DNA of 64,000 nucleotides from Aotearoamyces nothofagi (taxonomy: Eukaryota; Ascomycota; Leotiomycetes; Leotiales; Tympanidaceae). Shown here one piece after another: positions 24,094 to 35,400 of this stretch. The notes below the pieces were generated by a model. That model saw only the letters and a list, made by a program, of their open reading frames with translations, was not told where the DNA came from and did no database searches. The position numbers were made by a program, and so were the translations under genes. The stretch spans positions 186,001 through 250,000 of the forward strand of contig JADDTR010000026.1 of the NCBI GenBank assembly GCA_015345905.1, written 5' to 3'. The stretch's first letter is position 1; every line of letters starts with the position of its first letter.

Positions 24094-25504
24094 TCAGGGC
24101 GCCAAATCAGCAGCATCATATTCGTAGCCTTCCTTCTCTAAAGCCCATTTAACAGCTGCCAAGACATCGTCGACAATAACTTTCGGCTTATACTTCGGCA
24201 CCGTCCCATCTCTAAACACGCCCGTCTTGACTAGAATTGAATTCCACTCGGTGCCGTAAGGAGACTTGAACTCATTCGCGCCTCTAATGTCACTTTCTGG
24301 GTTATCGCCTACCATAAACACGTGTTCCAGTTTTGAAATGTCAGTCGTGTTAAATTTCGCGCTCAATATATCTCTCCGGTGCTTCTGTAGTACGCGCTCT
24401 GAATATTGATACGTAGAGGCAAACGGCTTTCCAATAACTGTGCGCTTCAGGGATGCGCCATCGGTTACCTTTGACCAGACACCCTCAAGCGCGGTGCGGA
24501 AACCTCCTTGGCCGAGACGGGGTAGGTGATAGGCGGCGGCCCAGAAGAGATCGGGATTGCTGAAGATTAGAGATGGTTGGCCGTCTTGCTGCCAGCCGTT
24601 ATTGGGGAGGGACTTGTCGCCGTTTTTGGTGGAATACGTGCCAAGGATACCGCGGTGAGAGAGGAGGAGATCGAGGATTATTTGGATGTCAAGGGCCCAG
24701 TCACGTGGGTCATGGAAAACGAAGATTGCGTCGATTTTGAGAGAGGAGACCGGGACTGGGAGCGGTTTGGCGCTCGAGGTATAGTAGTCGGTCCAAATCT
24801 CATTGAAGGGCCATATTTTGGGGCTGGTACGAGTGTTAGGAGACCCGATTCAAGGGCCAGGGGTTTAACTTACGCGGCGGCAAGTATATCGGCCGGCATT
24901 ACGACATTTTTGAAACCATATCTTGCTTGAAGTTAGTAATATAGTTCTAATCGGACACAAGCATAACATACAGCTTTGCAATTTTCCGTATTCTGTCCGG
25001 ATGGCCACCTGTGACAAGAACAGTCTTATCTTTTAAAGCCTCATAATTTTCCGAACCATGGGCCATTTCTTGGAAAGGAGTATGACTTTGTACGAAATTT
25101 TCCACACTGAGCGGCACGCCAAATTTTTCACTCAATTCAGCTACACGCTCGGTTTCATGCTTTCCGCCTCCATTGGTCAAAAGGATGAACGGGATGGAGT
25201 GCTCGTTTAAGAAATGGAGTGCCTTGGATGCGCCGGGTAGATTTACCGACGAACGGAGCAGAACACCGTCGATATCAAATGCGAACGCAAATGACGGCAT
25301 TTTGGTGTCTAAACCCTTGGGCCTACTGGTCGAATACTGAGATTGCCCTCGTGAAAGGAGCCGTGGGGAGCCCAAATCACGGGACCAGGGAGATGTAATC
25401 CAGCATTGCGGAAATGGTCTGGAGAGAGAAGAAATAGCTCTTGTTGCAGCCCTTGAGGTCCAAAAAGTGCATCTTGGGAGATTCTGAGGTGGCAATAGTA
25501 TCAT
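24094..25504 (-). CDS. CECR5/YKR070W-type HAD hydrolase, probably mitochondrial
   Basis: A 436-aa haloacid dehalogenase-superfamily protein. Exons: 24972-25504, 24874-24921, 24094-24823, with two 50-nt introns and a 48-nt middle exon. The first about 65 residues are rich in Arg, Ser and Thr without acidic residues (from MILLPPQNLPRCTFW), as in a mitochondrial presequence, which supports the upstream ATG at 25504. The HAD motif I is FDIDGVLLRS, motif II LLTNGGG, and the C-terminal motif IV region reads FMVGDNPESDIRGANEF. This architecture matches the yeast YKR070W/human CECR5 (HDHD5) group, whose physiological substrate is not established. The frame was checked through the middle exon, where KLYGFKNVVMPADILAAAPKI... 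reads across both junctions. Confidence 0.88.
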
Positions 25505-26709
25505 GATTATAATGCCGATATTTACAATCTCTTGATGTCAATGGTAATAAGTCTCCGAATGGTGGTCGAGGGCGATGTCTGGTTTGGGGGATCGGATCAA
25601 TATTTATCCGCACTTGCTCGCCGCTGTCGGATCGCCCACTTATACTGCTTTTGTTCTGGCGACATTCATTTGTTACTGTACGTGAAGAGATAGTGAACTT
25701 CATAAATTAAAAGTCTTGGATGCTACGTTACGTTTAGTCGTAAGGAAATTATGAATTGGCATCTGTATGCCTGTGCCTTCGCGGAGAGATTTTGGTTGCC
25801 GGCCTTGGCCTGTAACTTTCCTCTGCTTGACTCTAGACGACTAGAAGGGATAAGGGAGGTATCTGTATTTCTCATTGAAAACGGCCTTTTGCCTCTGAAA
25901 CCATTTATTCACATGATGACCTGAAGTGCACGTTTCGGCTTTCATACGCCGAACATGCGCCCCTTATTCATCATGACGTATATTTACTATGCTTATTATG
26001 TTTATTATGTTTAGTGATGTTGAACTACCTGGTCTGAAAGGAAAGATGTCGAAATATCAGAAGCTATCAGCATATTTTGATTACCAATTTACTGTTAATC
26101 CTTGTTAACAATGCCTTTGTTATATTTCGCAAAAATTCTAGAGTAAAATGTAGGAACGAGTCATAAGAATAGGGACATGGAAGCTAAGACAAATATTTAA
26201 AAACAAAAAGGGTAGAATGCTACCTAGAAATTCCTGATGATTAAGCTCTGATAGTATCAATGTCTATTTAAAGTAAGATGCCTTTCAACTCGTAATGCAT
26301 CGCTCTGAACAATATCTCAATTCGCTTTCTTAGGGGTGAGGTTAAACATAGGTAGGGATGCTGGCAAAATCTAGCGCGCGGTAGAGCTCTAAGGTTCGGC
26401 AAGCACGATCGCTCAGATCTACCTAGGTACTCTGTAGAAGCGGCCGCTATCATAAGCGCCGAGACGTGTCTAACGTCATTTATCTTTTCTGAATTCTACT
26501 TCTGAGAGACAACCAGATCTGTTGTCGCGCAACCTGCAGCCATGGAACTTTCATTGGATGGAGTGAAATCTTTTAGCCACCGCAGAGGACATTTGCCTTG
26601 ACTTTTCCGCATACGCTCATAGTCGAGTGTAGCTATTATTTTGCCACACGCTCTATCTCGGTCTACAACAACTTATCTGCTACTTCAGTGAGTGGGGTTG
26701 GCTGCCAAC
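25505..26709. other. Intergenic region, divergent promoters of HAD and F-box genes
   Basis: 1.2 kb, AT-rich especially 25970-26280. A triplicated TTTATTATG-like motif occurs at about 25983-26012. No gene recognised. Confidence 0.4.
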
Positions 26710-28063
26710 ATGGCGCTTGATACTCAGAGTAATTGGAATATAGAGATGACAAAGTCTCTCAAAGCTTCATATTCGAATCCTCGCCGTAACGCTTCCGAAC
26801 TACCAATTTACCCAGCCCCCCTCATGCACTCCAAACCCTCCTCAGAGGTCATTCTACCCATAGAGATAATCCTGCAAATACTTTCCTACATACCACGCCG
26901 TAGATCCGAACAGAAAACGTTGTGGGCATGCTGTCTTGTATCGAGGGCTTGGTATTCTGCGACCATTCCTCTACTCTACGAACGGCCATGGATTGGAGGG
27001 CGGAACTTCCAACAGTTTGTGGCGACGGTCTGTCCCTCGAAGAATGCACATATACGAAGAAGCCACCTTGCTGTACTGGTTAAGAGGCTTGATATGGGCG
27101 AGCTGGTACATGATGGGAGCAGGAGCTTGACAGCCCGTCTACTTGGACGAATGAAAGGCAGCTTAGAGGAATTTGTTGCGCCCCAGGCGTCTTTCTCAAT
27201 AAATTCTTTTGCTGCACTCGCAAAGTGCACCAACATGAAGCAACTAAATCTCTCACTGATGTCTGCCTCAATATCCATCAAGCTCCTATTTCGGACATTA
27301 CAAGCTCTTTCGAAGCTTGAAATCCTGTTCTTTCCGCGTACGTCTAGTCATGATAAGGAGCGTGATAAAACTCCGTATGCTTGGTCTCCAAAGTTGAAGG
27401 CCCTTCATTTGGCTGGAGGTAAGTCGTATCTATCCTAACAGATACCAACCCGCTAAGTTAACAACCGTAGGCATCGATGATTTCTTCCTCCGTGTTCACG
27501 TCTGTAATGTTCCACCTAGCTTAGAGAGATTGAGCATTCAGCACTGCCCGCAGATATATCCTAGGTAATAGAAACAATAACACAGGCGAGATCGTATTTG
27601 CTGATAAATATGAAGTTCTTTAGAAGAATCCTTGGAAAGGATCGGCCCACAACTTCGACATCTCACGATACGGCATCCTATGAACAGATTGCCTATGGGC
27701 GCCCTCGACCACACACTCATGTGGTGTCCAAACCTGATCGCACTTAGAATTAGTGCTGACTACATAACTGACTTGTTCTTTGACAGCCCACACATCCCCA
27801 AGGGTCATCCACTGCGTATCCTTGATCTGGACTGCTCAGACACTGCTGGACCTGAAGTTTCCATTAGTCCCGAAAGTATTTTGGGAGCTTTAGATGACAG
27901 CCTATTGCCTAGTTTACGAAGCGTACGCGTCAATGCACGTCTAGCATGGCAAGCTACTGAGAGCCTGAGAAACTCGGTGTCAGATCTGCTAGAAGTGTTG
28001 GAAGATCAGGAGGAGAAGGAGCCAACTGGTATCGAACCAGGAGTGTGGAGTATTGTCTCATAA
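26710..28063 (+). CDS. F-box protein, leucine-rich C-terminal region
   Basis: A probable substrate-recognition subunit of an SCF ubiquitin ligase, 416 aa. Exons: 26710-27418, 27471-27564, 27616-28063, introns of 52 and 51 nt. The F-box lies at about residues 49-92: LPIEIILQILSYIPR, then CCLVSRAWYSATIPLLYERP, with the usual hydrophobic pattern for Skp1 binding. Downstream are leucine-rich segments (MKQLNLSLMS, LERLSIQHCPQ, LRHLTIRHP, LRILDLDCSD) that suggest an irregular LRR fold. The start is the ATG at 26710, as the open frame upstream offers only GTG. The third exon uses an AAG acceptor at 27615; the downstream TTTAG alternative shifts the frame. The target is unknown. Confidence 0.82.
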
Positions 28064-28919
28064 CTTAGTCTTCTAATTTATGCGTGCTATCATTTGGAAA
28101 TTATATTGCTTTAATTGCTCATTTCCCCTAAGAGCCAGTAATGGTGTTAATGAGGCTTTACATATCGTAAAGTATTCTCTAGCGACGGCCTACCCTTTGA
28201 TAGTGCTTTGGCATAAAGCGAGATATATTGCTCTGCCAATAAGATATCTCGTCTTGGTCTCTGTGGGCCTCCATTGCTTTCAAACGCTTCTGGGTATATG
28301 TAACTTGTTCCATACAATGTGTACATAAGTTCTGCTCACCAGCGTTCTCAAACCATTTTGACTCTATGGAAAAAATGCCCTCCTTAATATGTCGATACAC
28401 CGTCCTGTACTATAGTATATATTACATCCAGTCCTTCAAGAGTTAAATTAACACTTTTTATTATTTCCTGTGAAAGGAAAACTGTCTTTAATATACTGTA
28501 GGTTTGCTTGTGTTTATGGTTCACGTATAAAGGAGTTCATTGACGGAATCGCTATAATGTACAAGGCTTCTATCATTTGCCATGTATACAGCACATACAA
28601 GTGTATTGGATCTGTGATACATCTGGTAAGGTTTCATAATCTGGGACTACTCTTAAATCTGTGGCTTAATGTGACTGGACAGTGCATACTTTGAGCCAAA
28701 GTCGTCGTAGCGTCTTCTTAGTATGTGATACTAATAATTCCCAATTGCTGGCTGCAAGTCACTTTGTATACGAATTTCACCTCTAGGACGCGAGTTCAAA
28801 AACAACATCAAGAATTCTAACGCACAACGAGCCTTGATAAAATGCTTTGAATAAGCAAGAAAAGTCAAACAAAATTTAGTGCTGAATAGTATTTGTTAGA
28901 GCTTCTCATTGCCGCGAGT
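28064..28919. other. AT-rich intergenic region
   Basis: 0.86 kb between two genes on the same strand. Strongly AT-rich; open frames at 28080-28328 and 28470-28694 encode only hydrophobic low-complexity strings and are not called. Confidence 0.4.
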
Positions 28920-31648
28920 ATGTTTGGAGGAGGTGGAAATGCCCCCCGTCCGCGGCAGCGACAGCGGCAGCGGCAGCGTAAGTTGGCCTACATCGCAACT
29001 TCCACCACTTCCTGGACGAAGGTTTGACTTGGAGTCTTTATCTAGGTCCACCAGCACGTGAACGTCGTCAATCTCGCAACCAATTCAGACCGACAGAAAC
29101 TCCATTTAGCCACATACAGATACTTGCCTACTCGACCAACTACGACGCAAGTGAGGAAGAAGAGGAATATCAAGACGCGTTCATACAAAACAAGTCGCTT
29201 TTGCAGGAATTAGAGCAGATTGAAGAAGAGGAGCTTCTCACATCATCAGCAACTCCGATACCATATGCTGCACCAGGTACATTTGCACAAGCAGTAGCAA
29301 GCATGCCTCGGGGTCACAGAGCCTCCGCTAATAGCCGCGGCGCTTCCCAGGAAGCGCCACCCGATCTTCCATCTTCCGGTCCCGTTGCTCTCTCATCTCT
29401 TGGTTCCTTCAAACTCATCAAGAATAACAAGAAGAAGAGCAGGAAGTGGTCGCCGCTCGATCTATCCGAATCAGAATCTGCTGGTGATCACGCCGGCGCG
29501 CTTCTATCTGGAACTCCGTCTCCAGTAACTTACTCTCAGGCTCTTGCTTCTTTTTCTACATTGCCAACTGAAACCAAGCTGGAAAACATCAACAAGGAAG
29601 ACGACTCCACCATCCTCATCACCAGGGATAGAGGTCATCTTGCTGAGAACCCAGCTGATTCACAACCTACACCTACACCTACACAAGCGTTGTTTAATCC
29701 CACGCCAACCCAGGCCTCCTTCAACAATACTTTCACAAGGCTTAACCATACTTTGAAGTTAGCTCCAGCTATTGAGCGGTCAATCATCCACAAGGAAGAT
29801 TCCCCAGAAACCAAGGAAAAACTAGCGGAGATCATGGCTCGTATTGATGATGCTTTCGATGTTGAGGAATGGGATCCTGATCTTCCAGCTGCCGCACTCA
29901 ACAACTCTCCAGAACCATTGAATGTCAAGCCTGAACCTTTGGCTTATACAACTGTTGGTTCTCTGGTAAAGTCGAATGCTGCACCGCAATTCACTGCCCC
30001 TATCCGCATTCAGCGCGAAGGTGCTAGCCGACGTCTTCAACTCCCCTCTGGTCCATCTCGAGAAATGGATAGCTATTACATGCGCAGCCAACAACTTGGC
30101 AGCCAGGGTTCTATGGGATTCAACTCATCAGTGGGATCTCAGCGCGGTCCTCTCTACCCCCAGCAACAACAGGCAACACGCTCGACTCACACTTTGACCG
30201 AAAATGAGAAGGAAGTGCTATTAAGGACGTTGGGAGTCTCATCGCTTACCATGCAATCCGGAAATGCTTTACCAGCTGCAAATATACCTATGCCACAAGG
30301 TGGCCACTTTGTCACGGAATCTACTGACCCCCACCCCGTTTCTAATCATCTGAAAGAAGAGGACATGAAGTCAGCAAGAGACCAAGGTTTAGCTACTGTT
30401 CTCCCTGAGAAGATGCAGACATTGCAACGGCTTGCTCAATTTGAAAACCCGATTCAGCGATATGCCAAGGAACGTCTAGCGGAGTTTGCAGTAGCAAACC
30501 TGAAGCGTTCAGCCAGTATCAATGCGGAAATATCGACGTCTCGGTCCACCCCTGGAAGCAGCCAAAGCGACAAGATAATGATCTTGCAAGCTGAGGCAGA
30601 GCCTTCACAAGAGAATACAGGCTTCCTCGACGACGAATTCCGGCTTCCGCCACCAGCTACCGACGATCCTTCAAAGACCAGTTTTGTCAATCCTTTGTTC
30701 ACTGCCAATAATTCCTACTCTACGTACCAAACCCCACTGGCTTCGGCCGCTTCAGAGATGCCGAAGCCTCAACTTCAAGCTCCGCCAGGATACCCGCAGC
30801 CATTGACAGCTGGACCTCCAGGTCAGCGCCAGGCTCCTATTGTGTTGAACAAGCAGCCATGGTTCCATAATCAAGCGCTTTTCCTAAGCAACGCACAACC
30901 TTCGGTCTTCCAGAAGTCCACTAGCCCAATTCCTTACTCTCCATGGACTGCTAACTTTGGGCCCTTCACTCGACAGGCACAGAATGCTTTCAGCTCTTCC
31001 TCCTTGGACCCAAATGGCATTCGTGATACGCTTTCACCGTTAGAGGCCCACAGATACTACCCGCAAGGATGCCCCCTAGATATGGTTGGTGATTTCAAAC
31101 TTCTCGATGAATACGATCGAAGATTGAACCTGGGGCAGCTATCTGGACCTCCCAAAACTGCTCAGCAACTGAAAGAAGAAAAGATCAATGAAAGTTTCTA
31201 CAGCGGTCTTCGTCGCTACCAAATGACTGCCGAAGACCACTTGCGCGAGCTTGAAGAGCGTGAATATGAACGTCAATTTGGATACGCTCCTCAGCCGTCC
31301 CTCCAGCTACCGAAAATAGCTGATCGCAAAGTTTTCACTGTTGAACAAATCAAACAGAAAACCACGGCCGAATGCACCGCTCCACTTCTGGATGGTCTGT
31401 TTGGTACTTTGCTGTCGTATGCGGACAAGGTCGTGACTCCCACTAATAAGGGCATTTTGAGCAAGTTCACTGCCGCTCCTCCATGGTGCATCGACAACAG
31501 TGAGCGAGGAAATGATAGCTATTTTGGCGAAGATTGGGGCCCGGCACCAAAGCGTGTTGGTAGAGATCCTCGGTACCACGGCAATAGCTTTCATGACCCA
31601 AACACTGCGAATTGGGATTCAGAGGGCTTTGGCTCATCAATGTATTGA
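28920..31648 (+). CDS. Conserved-looking fungal protein of unknown function, Pro/Ser/Gln-rich
   Basis: I do not recognise this 886-aa protein. Exon 1 is 28920-28977 and exon 2 29046-31648, with a 68-nt intron (GTAAGT...TCTAG). The first exon encodes a glycine run followed by alternating Arg/Gln (PRPRQRQRQRQR), which with exon 2 continues as RPPARERRQSRNQ, a strongly basic start. An acidic stretch follows (SEEEEEYQDAF, EQIEEEELL). The long middle is disordered, with Pro/Ser/Thr and a THT-PTPTQA direct repeat near residue 215. The last 200 residues look folded: YYPQGCPLDMVGDFKLLDEYD, then a region with DGLFGTLLSYADKVVTP, and PPWCIDNSERGNDSYFGEDWG at the end. The basic start and disorder suggest an RNA-associated protein, but this is a guess. 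Confidence 0.8.
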
Positions 31649-32248
31649 AAGCTCTGAAACTTGGCATTGCTCACATTTGTTGCTCTGAGCGAACAATAAT
31701 AGCAAGTTGGCCAATTAAACGTAGGGGTATGATATGATAAATTCATGTATTGGTACTATGGCTCGCTGCTATTGCTTTACATACCAGGCATGGATAGCAG
31801 TTTCTTTGGCTGAGAAGATGGCTGCTGCGATCATGCTTAATAGTCAAATAGTTTGCAAGGAATGGGATTGATTCTAATATCTCTGATTTATATGAGGTGT
31901 GGTGAATGTAACGTGAAGTAATTGGCAAGTACTGACAGCTTCGATCTCAATCCTGTTAACTCTAACGCGTTACGGTTTAAAGCTGAGCATGTTTCTACTT
32001 GGTGGCAACATGGTGGATCACAATAGATACATTTATATTGTATATAATGCTTATTGAAGGAATATGCAGTAAAAGCTCGTTTCAAAAAGTGTAGAAAGAC
32101 TTGTGAAGCAGGCAATATTATTGTGAATAGGGAAATGATCTGCTTGCGAGATATAAGAATTGCTGAGATAAATGGGGGTTCATGGCGATGAAAGGAAATA
32201 TCGAACAGATTGAATGTAATGTGTGATGGAATCAACTGAGATCAATGG
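31649..32248. other. Convergent AT-rich intergenic region
   Basis: 3' flanks of two converging genes; A/T-rich with no recognised element. Confidence 0.4.
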
Positions 32249-33742
32249 TCACCGTATCCTTGCCAAGTGTACATTTTGCGGATGGGAGATTTGATCCCCG
32301 AATATTTCCTCTCCGTCCCCACATTCTGATGACCTCGTATTCCAGCCCCTGCCCTCAGAAATAAGCTCATCATCATTATCATCATCATCAAACATCTGCA
32401 TCTGAAAATCGTCAACATAGTCATCAGCTCTGACCGGCTCGAATATATCAGCCGCCGAATTCGAGTCGAGCAGCGTTCCGTCTGCGCTCAGCGCCACCTT
32501 TTTCTCTTTCATGCACGGCGGATCATGTCCGCAACCACTGCGGTGCGAGAAGCAGTTATTCCTCCCAATATTCACCTGGCCGGGCTCGACCGTCGTATGG
32601 CGTGAATTGAGACAGCTCCAATTCCCGCATAGATGGCTGAGATGCCAAGCTTTGGTGATGAAACCGTCCTTCTGCTGCATTGTCATTTTCCGATTGATGA
32701 GTTTCGACACAACGCCGAAATTGAGCCACAAAGCATGACGGCCTTTGGCGTCGGTCCAGTTGAACTTTTTGGAGATGTGTCCGCGCGCGCGAGCGTTTCC
32801 TGATGCTTGGAGGACAGTGCGTTGGGGCTGGGGGTGAAGCCAGCAGTCGTCGTCTTCGCGAAAGGGGTCGAGAAGGTCGAGAGTGGTGGCGACCCATGCC
32901 TGCATTGCGGATGCTATTTTGGCTGGACGGTTGTAGACAATGATGCGCTTACGCTCTATACAGGGGAGGGAATCTCTTTGCCGTTTGCGTTTGGATGGGG
33001 ATTCGCTAGAACGTGCCTTCTTCGAGAGATCGGAGCTTGCATTGATAGGAGAAGAACAGGCTGCATGTTTACCTTCTAAATGAATGGCTTGAGTAGCCAA
33101 AGTAGTTAAAGGAGTGTCTTTGTCGATTAAGCATCTGTCACAGTCATTGCTAGTATGCTGATACAGCAGAAGTTGGTCCTCAAAGATGTTAAATAATGGT
33201 TTAGACGGGAGCTGAAACTCATGGTCTAACCGTTGCTCTTGTGCCAACTCAGGGCAGTTAGGTGCGTTCGACTCGTTTTCAGTATTATCAAGGGCCAAAA
33301 CGTAACAAGAAAATAGGCTTCTTGTATGTAAAGGGCCACGATACCTCTTTGGCTCGTTATGAATACCTTTGGCTCTTTCAGAGAGAAATAGGGGTGACCT
33401 ACTGATTTCTTCGCTGATATTGTCGTGCTCTGCATCACAGTCTTGTGTCAGATCAATAGAGCTGATAGTTTTACTTCGTCTGATAGCTGTGGTAATATGT
33501 ATTCGCTGGGCTGGAATTGGACGAGATGCCCGTTTCGATGGTGTATTTGATGAGCTCGAACTAAATAGATATAAGACCTCTAATTAGCCAAAGCTGAATA
33601 TTTAGACAGGGCAGACAGACCTCAAAGAGCGCGGTGCCGAAGGGGAAGAAGGTCTTGCATTGTGCCAGAAATACCAGCAATTGAAGCCGCAAGTAATTTT
33701 AGGGTCGTGCGAACATGTCGCTTTTGAAATTGCCGAAAACAT
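32249..33742 (-). CDS. Protein with I-PpoI-like His-Me finger (zinc-bound) endonuclease domain
   Basis: A 477-aa protein. Exon 1 is 33621-33742 (ATG MFSAISKATC...) and exon 2 32249-33560; the 60-nt intron 33561-33620 (GTCTGT...TTTAG) joins SLSSSSSNTP in frame. Residues 1-270 are disordered and basic. Residues about 300-395 match the zinc-binding His-Me finger of the I-PpoI homing endonuclease family: SHLC with His350, Cys352, Cys357, His362, Asn371, Cys377, Cys384, His386, Cys390. In I-PpoI, the catalytic His98 and metal-binding Asn119 are 21 residues apart, as here, and the zinc ligands Cys100, Cys105, His110, Cys125, Cys132, His134, Cys138 fall at the same offsets. The N-terminal ligand Cys41 has no obvious match. 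The acidic tail (DDDDNDDE near residue 440) is unusual. It is a stand-alone nuclear gene, not within rDNA. Nuclease activity is inferred. Confidence 0.85.
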
Positions 33743-35400
33743 ATTCGTCGGATTGTTAAACAATGTGACATCGAAGCGAAGTGAACAGATGCGAAGTGAA
33801 CAGATGTTGATAGAGTTGATTTCATGGGAGTAAAGATAATAAATACGTCTTAGGCTAGGATTATAGGCTCGCTATATTATGAAGAAGTCGGTTTCGAGTG
33901 GTAAAATACTGAAGGCGAAGTTAGAAAGTAATTGGAAGATGGAGTGATGATAAGCGGCGTGGTGGAAGTATCTGTTCGACTTACTCGTTCAGCCGAGCAT
34001 CCTTACCAATTGAGAGGCATGGAAGACTCAACAGTCAAAGGCCGCACTGTTGTCTGCTTGCTAGGTTATTGAAAGGCTCGCTTTGTTCAGCCGCCAATGT
34101 ACCAAGTCTCATTAAGGAGGCCGGCCGCCGACTCGAGTGAATAGATATGCAAGTATGTCATCGTATGCACTGGGCAAGATATATCATTTGCATTTGCTGG
34201 AGTCTAGTCCAGCTATAGACAGACATGGGACTATAAGGCCAGAAAAGACCGTTGGGACGGTAGTATCAAGTTAGCCCGGCACATTGACAACTTTATAGCT
34301 ATGGAAGTCTGCAAGAAGCATGTGAGCAGTTGGCCAGCATATGTAAAAGATAGACCAAGACTACTAAATTCAAAACGCAGGAATTGTAAATAGAGGTCGT
34401 TCAACGGATCGAGTATGAGTTGATGTTTCCTATATATCGGAATGTGAAGCCTGTCGTGTTGCCGAGTCACCTGAAGCCGTAAGTTAACAAGTTTGGCAAT
34501 GGCGTAGAGAGCTAGATTATAGGGGTGACTTCACGGACAATGCTGCTACGTGAGTATAAATGAATCGACGGTCAGCCTTCTGGGTACATAGGTAGACTTA
34601 TCGATAGCTGGTGTTGTGTTGTAGTATATAGATGGTCGAATGATAGACAAAATATATCTTGGACAGCCCAATGTTGGAAGTGAAAGTCTTGGTGAAGTGT
34701 AGTAAATACTTACATAATTACCTACAATCCTACAATATGATATGCCCTAATTCAACCTTCTACTGTTTCTCCAGCCCAAAATCAGATAGCACGAAGTCTC
34801 AAAATCTCCAGACTGGACGTCTAAATTGAGTGCGCATTTAGACCAGCCGAGGATAACGTTTGTATTAGCCAGCTACGATAGATATGACTACGCTGAGGCC
34901 CTGGACAATAAACACCGATTGGCAGTCAATGCAGGGCAGTGGTACGGTCGTGGAGTTACCTTGCTATGAGAAATAAAAGAAAAGACGTTCACTTAAGTAG
35001 ATGCAATAGATGCCTTGAGCCTTCAATAGCCACGTGGTTCACAGCTGACGTTTCTTTCATTGCAGCAGTCAGTGGATAGTGTACACGAGTACATGCGATA
35101 CGATACAACGTTGCCCCAATGTTGTTGTTGAACACATGTCTTGGCCCTCGCACATGATTGGCTGATTGCAGGGGGCGAGGAGTTGTCAGCCGTCTCTCGC
35201 TTTATGCTACTGTGCCACAGAGATTGTCTTCGTCGTTATCACTGAAATTCTTCCCCTTCAAAATGCTTGACCATAAATATCCTCATTTTCCCATCTTCCC
35301 ATCTCGTCGGGTTTCTTTGTTCAGTAGTCTTGAAGACGACCTCCGATATATGTAACCTTCACCAACAGCTTTCTATTTTCTAGACTCAAGCACTGTTAAG
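33743..35400. other. Long divergent intergenic region
   Basis: 1.66 kb between the endonuclease-like gene (-) and the transporter (+). A direct repeat of GCGAAGTGAACAGATG-type units lies at about 33775-33806, just upstream of the endonuclease-gene ATG. A CCACGTGG palindrome lies at about 35030-35037. The stretch 34540-34770 is AT-rich with many TATA-like strings. No protein gene is recognised; the frame at 35158-35355 has no domain. Confidence 0.4.
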
